NCBI GenBank assembly: GCA_937863385.1
Contig: CALMBW010000019.1
Coordinates: forward strand, 124,001 to 188,000
Origin: an uncultured Actinomycetes bacterium
GTDB lineage: Bacteria; Actinomycetota; CADDZG01; WHSQ01
Direction of reading: 5' to 3'
Length of the DNA stretch: 64,000 bases
The notes beneath the pieces were generated by a model. That model did no database searches and was not told the DNA's origin. It saw only the letters and a list, made by a program, of their open reading frames with translations. A program made the position numbers and the translations under genes. Numbering within the stretch: position 1 is the first letter of the stretch; each line of letters opens with the position of its first letter. Below, one piece after another: positions 31,179 to 43,201 of this stretch.

Positions 31179-32627
31179 TCAGCGCGTCCCCAGGAGGGGA
31201 ACCGGACGTTCAACAAGGGTAACACGGCCATCATGGCCTCTCGCTCTCGCGTCGCGCGCCCCAGACGGTTTCGCATCGTGTTCCAGGACCGCGAGAGCAT
31301 GAGAAAGATCCTCGACTTCGACCACGTCCAGAGAACCCTGCCGCTTCTCGCGCGATCCCGCCGGGACCAATGCCGTCGTCGCACCCATGCGGGCGGCCTC
31401 GCTAAGACGTCTTGGCGTGGACGGCACTCTGCGGACCTCGCCACCGAGGCCGATCTCGCCGAACGCAACAACTCCTGGAGGGCACGCTGTCTTGGAGTGT
31501 GCCGAAACTAAGGCCAATGCCACGGCAAGATCGACCGCAGGTTCCTTGACGGCTATCCCCCCTGCAGCCGCCACGAACACATCGCACGATCCCAGCCGGA
31601 TCCCGACCCGTTCCGAAAGCACGCCCAACAACATCGCTATCCTCTTGTGGTCGATACCGGTACAGATCCTCTTTGCTGTAGCAGGGTCTGGAGCAGGTGT
31701 GACTAGCGCTTGGATCTCACTCATCAAGGGACGCGTGCCTTCGATGCCCGGATAGAGGATCGACCCCGGAACGCCGAGGCGGCGGTCTGCCAGGAGCATC
31801 GAAGAAGGATCGTCGACCGTTTCGAGACCATGTTGCTCCATGACGAAAACCCCGGTCTCTTCGCAGGAACCGAAGCGGTTCTTGGCGGCCCGCAGCAGGC
31901 GAAGTGTGCCCGACCGCTCGCCTTCAAGCGTGACGACGGTGTCGACCATGTGCTCGAGCGTCTTCGGTCCCGCGACGTTGCCGTCCTTGGTCACGTGGCC
32001 GACCAGGACCAGAGCGGTACCGCTGGTTTTGGCGAGGGCGATGAGGGCTGCGGCGCAGTCCCTGACCTGAGTGGGCGTGCCGGCAGCAGAACCAAGCTCG
32101 GGATCGGACAAGGTTTGGATCGAGTCGATGATGACCATGTCGTAAGTGTTGACACTGCAAACGTGCACGATGTCAGGGAGTGACGTGCCTGAAGCAACCG
32201 AGAATCCTTGGGGATCGATCCCGAGGCGTTTGCCTCGCAGAGACACCTGCTGAAGACTCTCCTCGCCGGTGATCATCAGGCAACGCTGTCCCGACCTTCC
32301 CATCGAATCGAGAAGCTGCAGCACGAGGGTGGACTTGCCGATACCTGGTTCGCCTGCAAGAAGGACGACCCCACCCGGCACCATCCCGCCGCCCAGCACC
32401 CTGTCAACCTCAGCCAGGCCCACCGTAAGGCGCTGCGAGATATCTTCCGCGTCGGAAAGCGAAGAAACCACCAACCCGGTCCGTCCCCCGGCTGTAGACG
32501 CAGACTTCGCGGCGGTGGAGGTGGTCACGGCAGTGGACCACTCGCCACATTCGGGGCACCGCCCGAACCACTTGTGAGCCTCGTGGTCACACGCCGAACA
32601 AGTAAAGGTTTCTCTAGTTTTCGCCAT
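31179..32627 (-). CDS. radA: DNA repair protein RadA/Sms
   Basis: 482 residues. N-terminal zinc finger C10/C13/C24/C27 (CSACDHEAHKWFGRCPEC), Walker A GEPGIGKST (92-100), RadA-specific KNRFG motif and a C-terminal Lon-like domain (FVAAAGGIAVKEPAVDLAVALALVSA). RadA is a RecA-like branch-migration helicase used in recombination. It lies upstream of carD on the same strand; the carD start lies 42 bases from its stop, and an intergenic promoter is possible. Confidence 0.95.
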   Translation of the reverse strand: MAKTRETFTCSACDHEAHKWFGRCPECGEWSTAVTTSTAAKSASTAGGRTGLVVSSLSDAEDISQRLTVGLAEVDRVLGGGMVPGGVVLLAGEPGIGKSTLVLQLLDSMGRSGQRCLMITGEESLQQVSLRGKRLGIDPQGFSVASGTSLPDIVHVCSVNTYDMVIIDSIQTLSDPELGSAAGTPTQVRDCAAALIALAKTSGTALVLVGHVTKDGNVAGPKTLEHMVDTVVTLEGERSGTLRLLRAAKNRFGSCEETGVFVMEQHGLETVDDPSSMLLADRRLGVPGSILYPGIEGTRPLMSEIQALVTPAPDPATAKRICTGIDHKRIAMLLGVLSERVGIRLGSCDVFVAAAGGIAVKEPAVDLAVALALVSAHSKTACPPGVVAFGEIGLGGEVRRVPSTPRRLSEAARMGATTALVPAGSREKRQGSLDVVEVEDLSHALAVLEHDAKPSGARDARARGHDGRVTLVERPVPLLGTR

Positions 32628-32704
32628 ACCCGAACGCTAACGAGGCCGTGCGACGTTTTTCGTGGCAAGGCTTCGGTGCTCCGGCACACCGCAGAGCCAG
32701 GTTG

Positions 32705-33067
32705 CTATTCGCGGGTGTAGGTATTTGCCGAGGAAGCGCTGGCCTCTTGATAAAGCGCCGAAGCGGCCTGTCTGCTGACAAGCATGAGCTTGGCGACCGC
32801 GGTGATCGTCATCCCGTAATCGTCAACGAGTGAGCGCACCATCTCGGCCCGCATCGATCGCATGGCGGACTGCGCTCTGACGATGGCATCTTCGAGCTTC
32901 TTGCGCTGGGCCCGGCCGTCAAGGATGGCGCGTTCGATCGCGCTACGGTCAGACCCCGGGGAACTGAGCTGGCGCGCCTTCTGCAACGTCTCTTGGGAGA
33001 CATCACAAAGTAAGCGCAGTGATTCCTCCAAACTCAAGAACCGCGTCTCCAACGCCCTGTCGGTCAT
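32705..33067 (-). CDS. Hypothetical helix-turn-helix-ended protein
   Basis: The ATG at 33067 follows GGGGGAGG with eight-base spacing, giving 120 residues. The N-terminal two-thirds is a long helix, probably coiled coil (LETRFLSLEESLRLLCDVSQETLQKARQL ... RKKLEDAIVRAQSAMRSMRAEMVRSL). The end TITAVAKLMLVSRQAASALYQEA looks like a helix-turn-helix of the kind used in small transcription regulators. No named family recognised. It is alone between radA and the ABC transporter operon. Confidence 0.65.
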   Translation of the reverse strand: MTDRALETRFLSLEESLRLLCDVSQETLQKARQLSSPGSDRSAIERAILDGRAQRKKLEDAIVRAQSAMRSMRAEMVRSLVDDYGMTITAVAKLMLVSRQAASALYQEASASSANTYTRE

Positions 33068-33155
33068 GCTCGAAACCTCCCCCACCGAACAGCCGTTGCC
33101 TATTGATACCCCTGCAACCCGGTATTGCGGAAGTGAGATTCCACAATCCCTGGGG

Positions 33156-36014
33156 TCAATCGGCGATGCGCAGGGCTACAGCGGGAGGGATCTGGGAGGC
33201 CTGACGGGCAGGCCACATCGTCGCAAGGAGCGACGCGACCATCGAGATCGCCGCAAGTATCAGCAGCTCGCTCCACGGGACGATGAACTCGATGCCGTCG
33301 CCGAACTCTCCGTTCAGGATCAGCTGGCGCGCGGTGACGATCGCCAGTGCAACACCGATCACCACCCCCGTTAGAGCTGTCAGGGTGCTTTCGATGACGA
33401 ACGCAGTACCGATCATCAGCGGCCGGAACCCCAAGGAACGGAGCACTCCAACCTGGCGACGTCGCTCTCGCACCGCTCGGACCATGACAACACCGATGCC
33501 CGCGATGCCGACAGCAAGGCCCAGAGCCAGGTAACCCTGCATCAGGCGGAAGAACTGCAAGCTGCCTTGCTGGAAATCCTCGATCCGGGAGCGGAACGTC
33601 ACGGCCTCCACACCATTGCGTACGAACTCGCCTTGCAGTGAGCGAACGACAGATTCGGCATCCGCATCCCCATCGACGGAAACGTAGAAACGCGACGGTG
33701 GCACCTGGGCGCCCATGACATCTCGCAGCGAATCGGAGTTCATGTAAACACCGGAGAAAGCAGAGTCGTCGTCGGTCATGGCGATCACCGTTCGCTCGGC
33801 GCTCTTTCCGGTGACGGGATCGATGATCGTGATCTGCTCGCCCGTTCGCACATACTCGATCGAAGGTCCTCCGCCCTCGTTCAAGAAGAAGGGGGGGACG
33901 ATGGCGGCTTCGTCGTCCTCTAGAAGCCTGGCCCATGCCTGCTCGTCATTCGAGATCCCCTCAGCGAGGTCATCGTCGGTGAGATTAGGGGGGCCTATCT
34001 CGACGAAAGTCTCATCCACGCCCGAAGTGGTCCAGGGTTTGGGATCGCGGCTCCGGGGAGTCGTGAACTGCGCCGTCCCGAAGTACAACGTCGCCGCTCG
34101 ATCCACACCCTCTACCCCCTCTAACGCCGCCGCTGACGGAGGATCCGTGCCGAGGGAATCCACCAGGATGTCGTAGCCACCCGCCTCATCTTTGACGGTG
34201 TTGTCGATCTGTCCCGAGAAAACGTTCGAGAGGATCGAGATGAACACCATGGTGAAGATCACCAGCGAGAACATCGCCAGTGTGAGACCGGTGCGGAACC
34301 TGCGTGCCAGCGGATAGGCCAGGCCGAGCCGAAGGGACAACCGCTTCGCGCCGAAGCGACGCACCACCGCCCCTATCGCATCCTGCAACTGGGTCAACAA
34401 GATGACCGCCGCGACGTTCAAGAGAAGCCCAACCAGCACGAAAGCGAAGATGTCGCCCGAATCGTAGAAGGCCCCACTGGTGATCTCGTTGCCAAAGGCC
34501 CCCCAAGCCAGAGAACCGATGGATGCTCCGATCAGCAAGCGGTGGGTCCCAACAACCCTCGAAAACAGTGGAACCAAGCCGTAAGCGATCATGCCCGGCC
34601 CCACGATCACGCCCGCCCACCCTTGCTCGTTCCCGAGCCCAGATAGCAGCGACATCACCCCGAGGATCGCGACCACCCCACCGGCGATCATGGAGCGCTT
34701 GCGGGGACGGATCCGGGTTGGCTCGGGAAGATCGCGGATGGCTCTGATGATGTTCACGCGCGAGATGCGAAGACTGGTCAGAAACACCGTGGCGAGCGCT
34801 ATAACAACCCCGATGGAGAAGCCGGCGATCAGGCTTGAAGTCTCTAGAGCGAAGGTGAGATCGAGCGAGAAGTCACCGAACCCCCCAAAGATCGGAGCAG
34901 CAACTTTGACGATGGCCCACCCCACACCGATCCCGAGCAGCGTTCCAAAGATCCCGGCCGGCAGCCCATAGATCCCCCCCTGCATGTAGAAGCTTCGGAC
35001 GAGGTCCGAACGCTTCAGCCCGACTGCTCGCAGCATCCCGAGCTGGCTTTTCCGCTCCTCGGCCAACATCACGAAGATCTGAACCAACAACAAGATCCCT
35101 GCGATAACTGCGAATGCACCGATCGCCAAGAAGAACTCCGAGAACTGATCGCCCTGGGTTTGGGCGGAATCCAACCGGTCCTTCTTGACGGGGTCGATGT
35201 TGGTCGCTCCCGTGATCTCTTCTATCTCCCTGGTGACTCGGTCGGTCAGCACGGCACCATCTTCAACATCACCCTCATTGGACACGAGCAAGAGATGTGA
35301 AGGCGGGGTCCGGACTGAGGGATCCTGTTGTCCTTCGAGCGCGGCGGCGATGGTTCCGGGGGCAACGAATGCGTTCGGCGAGATCGTCTCGAAACCCGTC
35401 CAGAAGCCCGCGAGACCCAATCGGGGGAAGATCCGCTCAACTCGGAGGCGCTTCTCTACTCCATACAGCGACGCCGTGATCTCGTCACCGACCCCGACCT
35501 CCAAAGCAAGCGCAACGTCTTGCGTGATGAAGACTTCATCGCCGGCTGGGTCTGATCCGTCGACACCCGTCTGGCCCGGGTCACCACCGAAGCTAGTGGC
35601 CGCCTCGATATCCATCTCGATAAGGCGCGCCCCGGGCTCAGCCTTTGGCTCGCTGCCTGTCGTGTACAAAGCGGCACGAGCGGATGACATCGCTATCGCC
35701 CCGTCAACTACGGCATCGGAGGCACGCAGTGCTTCTGCCGCAGCACTCGCCTCCTCGGCCGAAGTAAACATGACGACCTCGTCGACCGGTCCTAGCTGCT
35801 GGGTCGCCGTGGCGGTGATCGATGCATCAAGGGTGTCACCCACGATGAAACTGCCGGTGATGATGGCGGTCCCCAGCAGGCTGCCGGCGATCACCAGCAC
35901 GGTCTCTCCCGGTCGTCTGGTGGCATCGCGCACGGCGAGCCTCCGAAGGATCGGTCTGCGGACCATGAGGACAAGCGCGACTCCCAAGAGGACTACAGCG
36001 AAGGCGAGGATCAA
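33156..36014 (-). CDS. ABC exporter permease with two FtsX domains
   Basis: 952 residues. N-terminal membrane helix, a large extracytoplasmic region, a first FtsX domain (helices ~290-440, e.g. GAFAVIAGILLLVQIFVMLAEERKSQLGMLRAVG), central membrane helices (~450-620), a second extracytoplasmic region and a second FtsX domain at the end (GLAVGIAGIGVVMVRAVRERRRQVGVLRSLG). This is the MacB/LolC-type duplicated permease. Its stop-to-start overlap with the ATPase gene shows one complex; the stop of the ATPase is inside its start (36011/36014). Substrates are unknown; such exporters handle lipoproteins, peptides or antimicrobials. Confidence 0.9.
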   Translation of the reverse strand: MILAFAVVLLGVALVLMVRRPILRRLAVRDATRRPGETVLVIAGSLLGTAIITGSFIVGDTLDASITATATQQLGPVDEVVMFTSAEEASAAAEALRASDAVVDGAIAMSSARAALYTTGSEPKAEPGARLIEMDIEAATSFGGDPGQTGVDGSDPAGDEVFITQDVALALEVGVGDEITASLYGVEKRLRVERIFPRLGLAGFWTGFETISPNAFVAPGTIAAALEGQQDPSVRTPPSHLLLVSNEGDVEDGAVLTDRVTREIEEITGATNIDPVKKDRLDSAQTQGDQFSEFFLAIGAFAVIAGILLLVQIFVMLAEERKSQLGMLRAVGLKRSDLVRSFYMQGGIYGLPAGIFGTLLGIGVGWAIVKVAAPIFGGFGDFSLDLTFALETSSLIAGFSIGVVIALATVFLTSLRISRVNIIRAIRDLPEPTRIRPRKRSMIAGGVVAILGVMSLLSGLGNEQGWAGVIVGPGMIAYGLVPLFSRVVGTHRLLIGASIGSLAWGAFGNEITSGAFYDSGDIFAFVLVGLLLNVAAVILLTQLQDAIGAVVRRFGAKRLSLRLGLAYPLARRFRTGLTLAMFSLVIFTMVFISILSNVFSGQIDNTVKDEAGGYDILVDSLGTDPPSAAALEGVEGVDRAATLYFGTAQFTTPRSRDPKPWTTSGVDETFVEIGPPNLTDDDLAEGISNDEQAWARLLEDDEAAIVPPFFLNEGGGPSIEYVRTGEQITIIDPVTGKSAERTVIAMTDDDSAFSGVYMNSDSLRDVMGAQVPPSRFYVSVDGDADAESVVRSLQGEFVRNGVEAVTFRSRIEDFQQGSLQFFRLMQGYLALGLAVGIAGIGVVMVRAVRERRRQVGVLRSLGFRPLMIGTAFVIESTLTALTGVVIGVALAIVTARQLILNGEFGDGIEFIVPWSELLILAAISMVASLLATMWPARQASQIPPAVALRIAD

Positions 36015-36721
36015 ACGGCGCCCTTCAGACTCGTCGCTTCGACTTCGCCGTCGCGCATCTGGACAAGTCGAGAAGCGGTCTCGCCGATCGCGCGGTCGTG
36101 AGTCACGAGAACCAGTGTCAGTCCGTCACGGTTCAACTCGTGGAGCAGCTCGACGATCGAGCCGGCGGTCTCGGAGTCGAGGTTACCCGTCGGCTCGTCG
36201 GCCCAAACGAGGGAGGGCTCCCCTGCTAAAGCACGGGCAACCGTCACCCGCTGCTGCTCACCGCCCGACAGCTCATTCGGCCGATGACTGATCCGGTGGC
36301 CGAGACCGACGCGATCGAGCGTGGCCACGGCTCGCTTGCGTGCTTCGGACGGTGCGACTCCGGCCAGCAACAGGGGCAGCTCAACGTTCTCGGCTGCGCT
36401 GAACACGGGGATCAGATTGAAGGATTGGAAGATGAAGCCCATCTCCTTGGCACGGTGTGTGCTGCGACGCGCATCTGACATCGAGTGGATCAACTCACCT
36501 TGGACCCATACCTCGCCGCTATCGATGTCGTCCAAACCAGAGAGACAGTTGAGAAGCGTCGTCTTCCCGGAACCGGACGGACCCATAACGCCTACGAACT
36601 CGCCGGGCTGCACGCTGATCGATAGATCCTTGAGAGCCTCGACCGATTCGGCCCCGGTTCGATAGGTCTTGCGCACGCCCTTCGCAACCAAGATGGGATC
36701 GGGTACCCCAGAACCGCTCAC
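36011..36721 (-). CDS. ABC exporter ATP-binding subunit
   Basis: The GTG at 36721 follows AAAGGA and gives 236 residues; ATG codons at 36763 and 36745 lack such a site. Walker A GPSGSGKTT, signature LSGGEQQRV, Walker B WADEPTGNLD and H-loop VTHD are present, and the TGNLDSET form is typical of the LolD/MacB group that pairs with FtsX-type permeases. It precedes and overlaps the 952-residue permease gene. Confidence 0.93.
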   Translation of the reverse strand: MSGSGVPDPILVAKGVRKTYRTGAESVEALKDLSISVQPGEFVGVMGPSGSGKTTLLNCLSGLDDIDSGEVWVQGELIHSMSDARRSTHRAKEMGFIFQSFNLIPVFSAAENVELPLLLAGVAPSEARKRAVATLDRVGLGHRISHRPNELSGGEQQRVTVARALAGEPSLVWADEPTGNLDSETAGSIVELLHELNRDGLTLVLVTHDRAIGETASRLVQMRDGEVEATSLKGAV

Positions 36722-36832
36722 GTCTGTCCTTTCGTAGGCCAGCATCAGGGTAGAGCAGAGCAAGTTTTAGGCAAGCCTCACGAAGGTGATGGGGCACGTC
36801 TTCCTAGGACTTCGGGGAGCGGGGGCTGGACT

Positions 36833-37372
36833 CTAGAAGTGGTGCATCACGGCACCTGAATCCGGTGCGAAATCCGACGCGCCACTTGCGTTCACCGCGC
36901 CGGCCCACCACTCGACCCGATCGGACAGACCCGGCACTGCTTTTCTCGCCACGGAGATCTTCAGCGTTCGGGGGCCGGTCTTGCGACCCCGGCCGGCGTC
37001 GGTCCAGTCGCATCCATCAGCCGTGCACGATCCCAGACTGGCCATCGGCTTGCCCTTGGGTCCAGACACTAGTGTCAGGACATGCTCGATACCGTCACCG
37101 GTATCGAGAGTCAGAAACACGCGGGCGCCCCTTGACAGATCACGCATGTCGAAGCGTTTGGTCGTGACCAGCTCGAAATAGAGCCGCTCGTCGCTGTGAT
37201 CCAGCGACGCCTCGCGGATGTCTAACGGACCTTTGCCCTCCTTGGGGTCCTTGATCGTCTGGGTGCTCGCCACGGCAGACATCAGTAGCCCGATGATCAG
37301 AGCCAGACCCAGCAGGATCAAGATCCCCATCAACGAGAAGATGACGCCGCGCGCGTTCGGTTCCTTGCCCAC
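36833..37372 (-). CDS. Membrane-anchored hypothetical protein
   Basis: 179 residues. A cytoplasmic N-terminus, one transmembrane helix (~10-34, GVIFSLMGILILLGLALIIGLLM) and an extracytoplasmic part with strands (LYFELVTTKRFDMRDLSRGARVFLTLDTG) and two Cys (SCTADGCDW, ~residues 113-118) that could form a disulfide. No family recognised. It lies between clpC and the ABC transporter operon, on the same strand, without overlap with either. Confidence 0.6.
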   Translation of the reverse strand: MGKEPNARGVIFSLMGILILLGLALIIGLLMSAVASTQTIKDPKEGKGPLDIREASLDHSDERLYFELVTTKRFDMRDLSRGARVFLTLDTGDGIEHVLTLVSGPKGKPMASLGSCTADGCDWTDAGRGRKTGPRTLKISVARKAVPGLSDRVEWWAGAVNASGASDFAPDSGAVMHHF

Positions 37373-37509
37373 GCGACAACGTTAGGCAGCGACGAGGGCG
37401 AAGTCGATGGGGTTGGCCCCTTTGAACCTTTTGTGGGGATACGCAACACGCCCCGGCAAGGGGAAGGTTGCCCGTCCCAGCGCCGAGGCGTGCGGTGATC
37501 GCGACAGCT

Positions 37510-40041
<2,532 letters not shown>

Positions 40042-40137
40042 CTGACCGTGCCTCCCTTTCTCGTTTACCCGCCACGAAAGATTCGTAGCGGCCGGGGAAT
40101 CCGTCCGATGCATCATGGACTCCGCCCCGGATGCCCA

Positions 40138-40166
40138 TTATACGGAGGGGGTGTCTCTTTACCCCC
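40138..40166 (-). promoter_or_regulatory. clpC promoter region: -10 box and inverted repeat
   Basis: A perfect TATAAT is on the minus strand at 40138-40143, 97 bases before the clpC ATG. Immediately upstream lies the inverted repeat GGGGGT-N8-ACCCCC (40147-40166) that occupies the -35 region, so a repressor could bind there. No canonical -35 is visible, suggesting an activator or an extended -10 promoter. Confidence 0.5.
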
Positions 40167-40285
40167 GATACCCATCCGAACGCATATGGGGCCTCAAACC
40201 TTTCCTACCTGCACTATCGGGCGGTTGGGGCGGCGGGTTGAACCCCGGGGCCGGCCACAGGGATATCGGAGTTTCGCGGGCCCGC

Positions 40286-41719
40286 CTAATGGACGGGGTC
40301 CCGGCGGGAGGTCGCTACCCCGAAAGCAGCGCTGGTCACCCGGGGGGCGGGACCGTTCACGCGATAAGACCCTTCGAATAGAGCATTCCAGTCCTGTGGA
40401 AGCACGTCGGTGCGCTCGCCGGAGGTCGAGAAGCCTCTCGAGAGCATCACCCACGGCATCTGTTCGGGAAGCGAGTCCCGCTCCGTCACGTTCAGGCCAC
40501 TGCGGGGCACCACCCACAATCCAACGGTGGTGGGGATCGCCGAGGTGTGATCGTCGGGGCCGAAGGTGATGTCGAGGCCACCCATGCGCTGTCCCGTCAG
40601 ACCCTCCAGGGTCTTGGCGATATCGGTGCCCGGCTCCGAGCGGCGAGCCGCCCAGCCCAACATCAGCGTGGCCTCGTAAGAGCGCCGCTGCCACCCCAGG
40701 GGGGTCTCATCCCACCAGTCCCGAAAGGCGCGCCTGAAGCTTTCCAACGATCGCACCGGCAAGTAGTGAGCACCGCGCGCGTAGGTGTCCGCAGCCACGG
40801 TGCCCGCTGGGATCTCCGCATCGGTCGCGGTGAGTGGATTGATCGTCTCGTCGAAAGCGGCGATCTGTGGACGCCACCCGCGGTCGCGGCGACGCTCCCG
40901 GCGGCTTAGTCCTACCGTGCGCGCCTCGGCGGTCGAAACGTAAGAAGCATCCATCTCTCTCAGTTCTGCAAAGAGCAAGGCTGCCGCCGAAGGAGAGCCG
41001 TGGAAGACGATCGATTCCACCTGCTCACGTTTGAGGCGCTGTAGCTGCGGCGTCAGATCTTCGACCATCGGTTCATACGTAGCGACTGCCGTCACCCGGC
41101 CCCCCTCATCACGCAGCGCGCTGCGCGTTGAATCGGTGGCCGTCTCGCCCATCAACGTGTCCTCGGCCAAGATGCCGACGCGTCGGTAGCGCCTGTCTTT
41201 CAACAGGTAGGAAGCCATACGCCGCGCCTGCCACAGATACGGAGGCGATGATTGGAACAGGTGAGGTCGCAGCAACCTGGCGCTATAGAGATCACCGAGC
41301 ACCAGCACCGCAGGTATGCCTGCCTGATCCAGTGCATCTTCGGCCGCAGGAAGCCCCTCGGGTGGCCCTGCGTAGACGATCCCCACCGTGCGTTCCGAGG
41401 CGGCGAGCTCTTCAACCAGCTCGGTGGCCAGCTCGGGATCACCCCGGTCATCGCGCCCCACCAAGCTGAGCATCAGCTCAGTGTCCCGGCGCGTGCGGTT
41501 CAACTCCTGGATCGCAACATCGACCCCCTCGAAGGCATCCTCACCACGCCACGCGCTGGGACCCGACATCGTCCCTACCAGCCCGATGACGGGCCCGGTC
41601 TCGCTCGTTGGTGAGGCCGCGGGCCGTCGCACCGAGTAGCCCCGTTCCTCGCCCTCCCCATCGCAGGCGGACAACGACAGCACCACCAGCAACAGCCCTG
41701 CCCACGACTTCCGCAGCAT
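40286..41719 (-). CDS. ABC transporter substrate-binding lipoprotein, Leu/Ile/Val-type
   Basis: 477 residues. Lipoprotein signal with lipobox LSLSAC (Cys19). The Peripla_BP_6 fold follows: IGLVGTMSGPSAWRGEDAFEGVDVAIQELN, DDRGDPELATELVEELAASERTVGIVYAGPPEGLPAAEDAL, and the later RVGILAEDTLMGE and SYEATLMLGWAARRSEPG segments of branched-chain amino-acid-type binding proteins. No permease or ATPase of this transporter is nearby, so it may serve an unlinked transporter or a sensing role. It lies upstream of clpC but separate from it. Confidence 0.85.
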   Translation of the reverse strand: MLRKSWAGLLLVVLSLSACDGEGEERGYSVRRPAASPTSETGPVIGLVGTMSGPSAWRGEDAFEGVDVAIQELNRTRRDTELMLSLVGRDDRGDPELATELVEELAASERTVGIVYAGPPEGLPAAEDALDQAGIPAVLVLGDLYSARLLRPHLFQSSPPYLWQARRMASYLLKDRRYRRVGILAEDTLMGETATDSTRSALRDEGGRVTAVATYEPMVEDLTPQLQRLKREQVESIVFHGSPSAAALLFAELREMDASYVSTAEARTVGLSRRERRRDRGWRPQIAAFDETINPLTATDAEIPAGTVAADTYARGAHYLPVRSLESFRRAFRDWWDETPLGWQRRSYEATLMLGWAARRSEPGTDIAKTLEGLTGQRMGGLDITFGPDDHTSAIPTTVGLWVVPRSGLNVTERDSLPEQMPWVMLSRGFSTSGERTDVLPQDWNALFEGSYRVNGPAPRVTSAAFGVATSRRDPVH

Positions 41720-41782
41720 CAGGGAATCTTCTCAGGAGCCCACGACAAAGCAGGCATCCGGTGCCCCAGGCGGCTCAGAGCG

Positions 41783-43201
41783 TCAGTCGAGGGGACGAAG
41801 GGTGGGGAAAAGGATGACCTCGCGCAGCGAAGAGGCACCGGTGAAGATGGCCAGGAGCCGGTCGACGCCGAAACCGAAACCTCCCGCGGGAGGCATCCCG
41901 AAAGCCAATGCTTCGAGGAAGTCCTCGTCGGGGAGCTGGGCCTCGTCGTCACCGGCGGCCCTCGCGGCAGCTTGCTGCTCGAAGCGAAGCCGCTGCTCGG
42001 CGGGGTCGTTGAGCTCGGAGTAGATCGGTGCGATCTCGAGCCCTGCGATCAACAGGTCGGCTTGCTCGGTGAAATCACGGATGCTGCGATGGTCCTTCGC
42101 CAGCGGGGAGACCTCTTTGGGGAACCCACAGACGAAGGTCGGCTCGATCAGCAACTTCTCGACCCGCTGCTCGAAGATCTCGACGAGGACCTTGCCCAGC
42201 CCCCACTTCGGATCGATCTTCACGCCCAGGTCCTCGGCAGCCCCTCGCAATCCTGACTCGTCGCCGTCGTCCCACAACTTCTCCATGGACCGACCCGTCG
42301 CTTGCTCGATCGCCTCGAACATCGTCACGCGCTTAAAGGGTTCATCGAGGTCGATCGTCGCGTCTCCGATCGTCAATTCGGCGGTGCCGTTGACGGCGCG
42401 TGCCGTAGCGCGCACCAGGTCCTCGACCAGGGCCATCGTGTCCGTCCAGTCCACGAACGCCTCGTAGCCCTCGAGCATCGTGAACTCGGGATTGTGCTTG
42501 GTGGAGATGCCTTCGTTGCGGAAACTGCGGTTCAGCTCGTAAACCTTCTCGGCCCCCCCGATCAGCAGCCGCTTGAGGTAGAGCTCGGGTGCTATCCGCA
42601 GATAGAGATCGATGTCGAGCGCGTTGTGGTGCGTGACGAAAGGACGAGCTACGGCACCCCCCGCGATGGGTTGTAACAGTGGTGTCTCTACCTCGACGAA
42701 TCCTCGATCCTCCATGAAGGAGCGGATGCTAGAGATCATCGCGATGCGTGCCTTCATGATGCGCTGGGCTTCCGGGTTGGTGATCAGATCGAGATAGCGC
42801 TGGCGGTAGCGCGACTCGACGTCGGTCATGCCGTGCCACTTCTCGGGCATCGACCGCTGGCACGGGGCCAGGATCGTCACGTCCGACACCTTGACCGACA
42901 GTTCGCCACGACGGGTCCGCATGACCACACCTGACGCACCGATGATGTCGCCGACGCCTACCCCTTTGAAGCTCTCCATGCCGTCATCACCGAGCACTGC
43001 TTGCTGAGCGAAGAGCTGAAGGCGGCCGGTGGGGTCTTGCAGGTCGATGAACGCGATCTTTCCGTGCTCCCGGGTGGTCATCGCCCGGCCGGCTACACGG
43101 ACCTCATCGGTGGTCTCGGAACCCGGTTCGAGATCGGTGTAGCGCTCTTGCAGATCGCGTGCGTAGGCGGTGCGATCGAAGCGATATGGGTAACCGGTCA
43201 T
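41783..43201 (-). CDS. lysS: Lysyl-tRNA synthetase (class II)
   Basis: 472 residues. N-terminal OB-fold anticodon-binding domain (DEVRVAGRAMTTREHGKIAFIDLQDPTGRLQLF) and a class II catalytic core, with motif 2 (RSFRNEGISTKHNPEFTMLE) and motif 3 (GFGFGVDRLLAIF). Charges tRNA-Lys. The next gene (coaX) starts with a 4-base overlap (43198/43201). Placement downstream of the clpC region and next to coaX/panD/panC is standard for actinobacteria. Confidence 0.95.
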   Translation of the reverse strand: MTGYPYRFDRTAYARDLQERYTDLEPGSETTDEVRVAGRAMTTREHGKIAFIDLQDPTGRLQLFAQQAVLGDDGMESFKGVGVGDIIGASGVVMRTRRGELSVKVSDVTILAPCQRSMPEKWHGMTDVESRYRQRYLDLITNPEAQRIMKARIAMISSIRSFMEDRGFVEVETPLLQPIAGGAVARPFVTHHNALDIDLYLRIAPELYLKRLLIGGAEKVYELNRSFRNEGISTKHNPEFTMLEGYEAFVDWTDTMALVEDLVRATARAVNGTAELTIGDATIDLDEPFKRVTMFEAIEQATGRSMEKLWDDGDESGLRGAAEDLGVKIDPKWGLGKVLVEIFEQRVEKLLIEPTFVCGFPKEVSPLAKDHRSIRDFTEQADLLIAGLEIAPIYSELNDPAEQRLRFEQQAAARAAGDDEAQLPDEDFLEALAFGMPPAGGFGFGVDRLLAIFTGASSLREVILFPTLRPLD

